Assembly: GCA_910586435.1 (NCBI GenBank)
Contig: CAJUGT010000098.1
Location: forward strand, 1-14,814
Direction: 5' to 3'
DNA: 14,814 bases
Origin: an uncultured Acetatifactor sp.
GTDB taxonomy: Bacteria; Bacillota; Clostridia; Lachnospirales; Lachnospiraceae
Shown here in pieces: positions 12,842 through 14,814 of this stretch. The notes under the pieces are model-generated. The model made no database searches. It saw only the letters and a program-made list of their open reading frames with translations, and was not told where the DNA came from. A program made the position numbers and the translations under genes. The stretch's first letter is position 1. Every line of letters begins with the position of its first letter.

Positions 12842-14443
12842 TCAGCTCCGCAGCCCCTCCACTGCTGCTTTTTCTGCGGGAAGCGTGCTCTTATACTTCT
12901 CAATAAACGCATCAAATCCCTGCACATCTTCCGGTTCGGGCGCAATGGTAACGCCTGTCTGCCCCGCGAAAATCCTGTCACTCAGGTAATCCGGCAGATT
13001 CTCCTCTTCCGCCTTTTCCACCATATACGCTGCCAAAACTGCCATACCCCAGGCGCCTCCCTCGCTGGCAGTATCCATCACTGTCACGGGAGTATTCATT
13101 GCAGCAGCCATAAACCGCTGTCCCACCACCGGCGTCTTGAACAATCCTCCATGACCTGTAAGAGAATCCACCTGTACCTGTTCTTCTTTTAACAGTATGT
13201 CATTGCCGATTTTCAGCGCAGCCATTGCGCTGTACAAATGGCTTCTCATGAAATTTGCCAATGAGAACTTTGCGTCCGGAGTCCTGACAAACATAGGTCT
13301 TCCTTCATCCAATCCTGTGACCGGTTCTCCAGAGAAGTAGTTATAAGCCATAAGACCACCACAGTCTGCGTCCGCTGTCAATGCCTCCTGATATAACATG
13401 GCATATAATTCATTTTTATCCTGTTTTACGCCGCACTTACCCCCAAACTCTTCAAACAGATTCACCCAGGCGTTCAAATCAGAGGTACAATTATTGCAAT
13501 GCACCATGGCCACAGGACTCCCATCCGGTGTCGTCACCATATCAATCTCCTCATGAACTCCTGACAGCGCCTGTTCCGTGACCACCATGGAAAAAATGGA
13601 GGTGCCTGCGGAGACATTGCCTGTGCGCATCCTTACGCTGTTGGTGGCAACCATGCCCGTTCCTGCGTCCCCTTCCGGAGGGCACATGGGAATCCCCGCC
13701 TCCAGATTACCTTCCGGGTCCAAAAGCCTGGCCCCTTCCGCAGTCAGTACACCGGCCTTTTCTCCTGCGCGCAATACCCTGGGCAAAATATCACGAAGCT
13801 TCCAGCCAAGTTTCCTTTCCTCCACCAATTGGTCAAACTGCGCAATCATTTTGGCATCATAATCACAGGCGGAAGAGTCAATCGGAAACATGCCCGACGC
13901 TTCCCCTACCCCCAGAACTTTCTCTCCCGACAGCTTCCAGTGAATATAACCCGCCAATGTGGTAAAATACGCAATTTTGTCCACATGTTCTTCACCGCTT
14001 AAAATCGCCTGATACAAATGGGCAATGCTCCATCTCTGGGGAATATTGAACTGGAACACCGGAACCAGTTTTCTGCACGCCTCCCCCGTCATGGTATTGC
14101 GCCAGGTGCGGAACGGCGTCAACAGTTCGCCCGCTGCGTCAAATGGCATATATCCATGCATCATGCCCGAAAATCCCATGGCAGCCAACTTTGTAACCTT
14201 CACACCATACTTCTCCCACACATCCTCCGCAAGACTCTTATAACAGCCTTGAAGTCCCTTCCATATATCTTCCAGGCTATAGGTCCAGATGTGATCTTCC
14301 AGTCGATTCTCCCAGTCCCAGGCGCCCATGGCAACGGGCTGATGATTTTCATCCACCAGCACTGCCTTAATGCGGGTAGAACCAAATTCCAGTCCCAAAA
14401 CCGCCTTACCGCTCTGGATGACTTCCTTAATCGCTTCCTTCAT
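12842..14443 (-). CDS. FGGY-family carbohydrate kinase, probable L-ribulokinase
   Basis: FGGY kinases phosphorylate sugars with ATP in the cytoplasm. The 533-residue product has the actin-like phosphate-1 loop LEFGSTRIKA (18-27, with Glu at E19 where most FGGY kinases have Asp), a catalytic Asp in PEGDAGTG (D259), the phosphate-2 motif GNVSAGTS (275-282), and an FGGY_C half including LTGHGG and ASEGGAWG. The start at 14443 has GAGGG 9 bases upstream; a promoter lies about 190 bases away. Being first in an operon with araD and transketolase makes L-ribulose the likely substrate. Sequence alone cannot exclude D-xylulose or another pentulose, so I leave the gene symbol blank. The length fits ribulokinase-sized FGGY proteins. 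Confidence 0.88.
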   Translation of the reverse strand: MKEAIKEVIQSGKAVLGLEFGSTRIKAVLVDENHQPVAMGAWDWENRLEDHIWTYSLEDIWKGLQGCYKSLAEDVWEKYGVKVTKLAAMGFSGMMHGYMPFDAAGELLTPFRTWRNTMTGEACRKLVPVFQFNIPQRWSIAHLYQAILSGEEHVDKIAYFTTLAGYIHWKLSGEKVLGVGEASGMFPIDSSACDYDAKMIAQFDQLVEERKLGWKLRDILPRVLRAGEKAGVLTAEGARLLDPEGNLEAGIPMCPPEGDAGTGMVATNSVRMRTGNVSAGTSIFSMVVTEQALSGVHEEIDMVTTPDGSPVAMVHCNNCTSDLNAWVNLFEEFGGKCGVKQDKNELYAMLYQEALTADADCGGLMAYNYFSGEPVTGLDEGRPMFVRTPDAKFSLANFMRSHLYSAMAALKIGNDILLKEEQVQVDSLTGHGGLFKTPVVGQRFMAAAMNTPVTVMDTASEGGAWGMAVLAAYMVEKAEEENLPDYLSDRIFAGQTGVTIAPEPEDVQGFDAFIEKYKSTLPAEKAAVEGLRS

Positions 14444-14489
14444 TATCCGTTTCCCTCATTTCTGCGCCGCCTATCTTACACCGCCATGG

Positions 14490-14509
14490 GGTACAATGCC
14501 ATTGTTACC
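14490..14509. promoter_or_regulatory. Palindrome in the pentose-operon leader
   Basis: The plus strand reads GGTACAATGCCATTGTTACC. The arms ACAATG/CATTGT are perfect and GGT/ACC extend them with one bulged base. The central loop is too small for an RNA hairpin, so a DNA operator is more likely than an RNA switch. It lies 47-66 bases upstream of the kinase ATG and well after the promoter, where a bound repressor would act as a roadblock. No known consensus was matched. Confidence 0.35.
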
Positions 14510-14602
14510 ACCGGACTTTAGGCGGCAGCGCATACACAGGTCCGATGATAGCATGATTCGCCCGCCATGACGATATAATCCTGAATGAAAATACCATATC
14601 AT

Positions 14603-14616
14603 ATAGAACGTTTTCC
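14603..14616 (-). promoter_or_regulatory. Possible CcpA-type cre site
   Basis: On the minus strand GGAAAACGTTCTAT agrees with the cre consensus at 11 of 14 positions, but lacks the 3' CA and the leading T. It lies just downstream of the expected start point near 14628, a usual place for catabolite repression of sugar operons. Weak evidence. Confidence 0.3.
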
Positions 14617-14634
14617 AGATTTTTACTTACTTCC

Positions 14635-14663
14635 AGTATAGGGAAAATAGTTCCCAAAGTCAA
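14635..14663 (-). promoter_or_regulatory. Sigma-A promoter of the pentose operon
   Basis: TTGACT (14658-14663), a 17-base spacer and TATACT (14635-14640) match the consensus at 5 of 6 positions each. The spacer holds the dyad GGGAA-CTATT-TTCCC, which could be an operator. Transcription would start near 14628, giving a leader of about 185 bases before the kinase ATG. Confidence 0.75.
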
Positions 14664-14814
14664 GAACCAACTATGCCCCAACCAGTGACCCTGTACAGGA
14701 GTAGTGTCAGACCTTGCAGCGCCCTGGAGTTTGCTTAGGTTCGGCGTCTTAGGGTAAAAGGGACGGCGTCCGGGGCATGGGGGGTTACGTTCGGCTCGGG
14801 CAACGCCTCCGATG

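Larger units (their letters stand above)
14505..14814 (-). other. Long open frame entering from the right edge, coding status doubtful
   Basis: One minus-strand frame is free of stops for 102 codons from the window edge to the TAA at 14507-14505. It reads, for example, PFYPKTPNLSKLQGAA, then GHWLGHSWFLTLGTIFPIL and ending IIGPVYALPPKVRW. I recognise no family. The good promoter of the pentose operon lies inside it, which argues against coding or implies that the promoter sits in the 3' end of an upstream gene. It could be the tail of a real gene, a conserved non-coding or dispersed repeat, or chance. No start is in view. Confidence 0.3.

Overview
The window looks like chromosomal DNA of an anaerobic Bacillota, most likely a Lachnospiraceae-type Clostridium relative. 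Grounds are strong AGGAGG-type ribosome binding sites, sigma-A promoters with extended -10 boxes, a transketolase split into two adjacent genes, and the protein flavour throughout. Almost everything lies on the minus strand. One gene, a membrane glycosyltransferase, is on the plus strand.

Layout from left to right. (1) Positions 1-2163, minus: a Type I restriction-modification fragment with hsdM, a half-length hsdS, and by ATGA overlap the first 16 codons of another gene leaving the window. No hsdR is present. By eye this block is AT-richer than the sugar genes. (2) 2164-2707: intergenic, with divergent promoters and two doubtful micro-frames. (3) 2708-4273, plus: a GT39/PMT-like glycosyltransferase with a good promoter, converging on (4) 4233-5879, minus: a membrane-anchored protein, a 248-residue protein of no family I recognise, and a 45-residue cysteine peptide missed by long-ORF rules. 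(5) 6087-7497, minus: a VanZ-family membrane protein whose C-terminal part is in another frame; the break sits at a G6 tract within an SD-like sequence. A hairpin/direct-repeat element lies upstream. (6) 7741-8391, minus: ribulose-phosphate 3-epimerase. (7) 8481-9836, minus: a membrane-anchored N-acetylmuramoyl-L-alanine amidase with a basic, repeat-rich cytoplasmic N-terminus, also with a G6 tract at a frame junction. (8) 10053-14663, minus: a pentose operon with promoter, structured leader, FGGY kinase (araB-like), araD, transketolase N and C sections and a terminator. (9) 14505-14814, minus: a long open frame entering from the right edge, overlapping the operon promoter.

The pentose genes form a coherent route: a ribulokinase-like enzyme makes a ribulose 5-phosphate, AraD (L-form) and Rpe (D-form) convert it to D-xylulose 5-phosphate, and the split transketolase feeds this into the non-oxidative pentose phosphate pathway. 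No arabinose isomerase, transporter or regulator gene is visible.

The points most worth a second look are the two G6 frame junctions (VanZ protein and amidase), the half-HsdS coupled to an unknown gene, and the cysteine peptide/248-residue/membrane protein cluster facing the glycosyltransferase. I see no tRNA, rRNA, insertion sequence, CRISPR array or replication origin.
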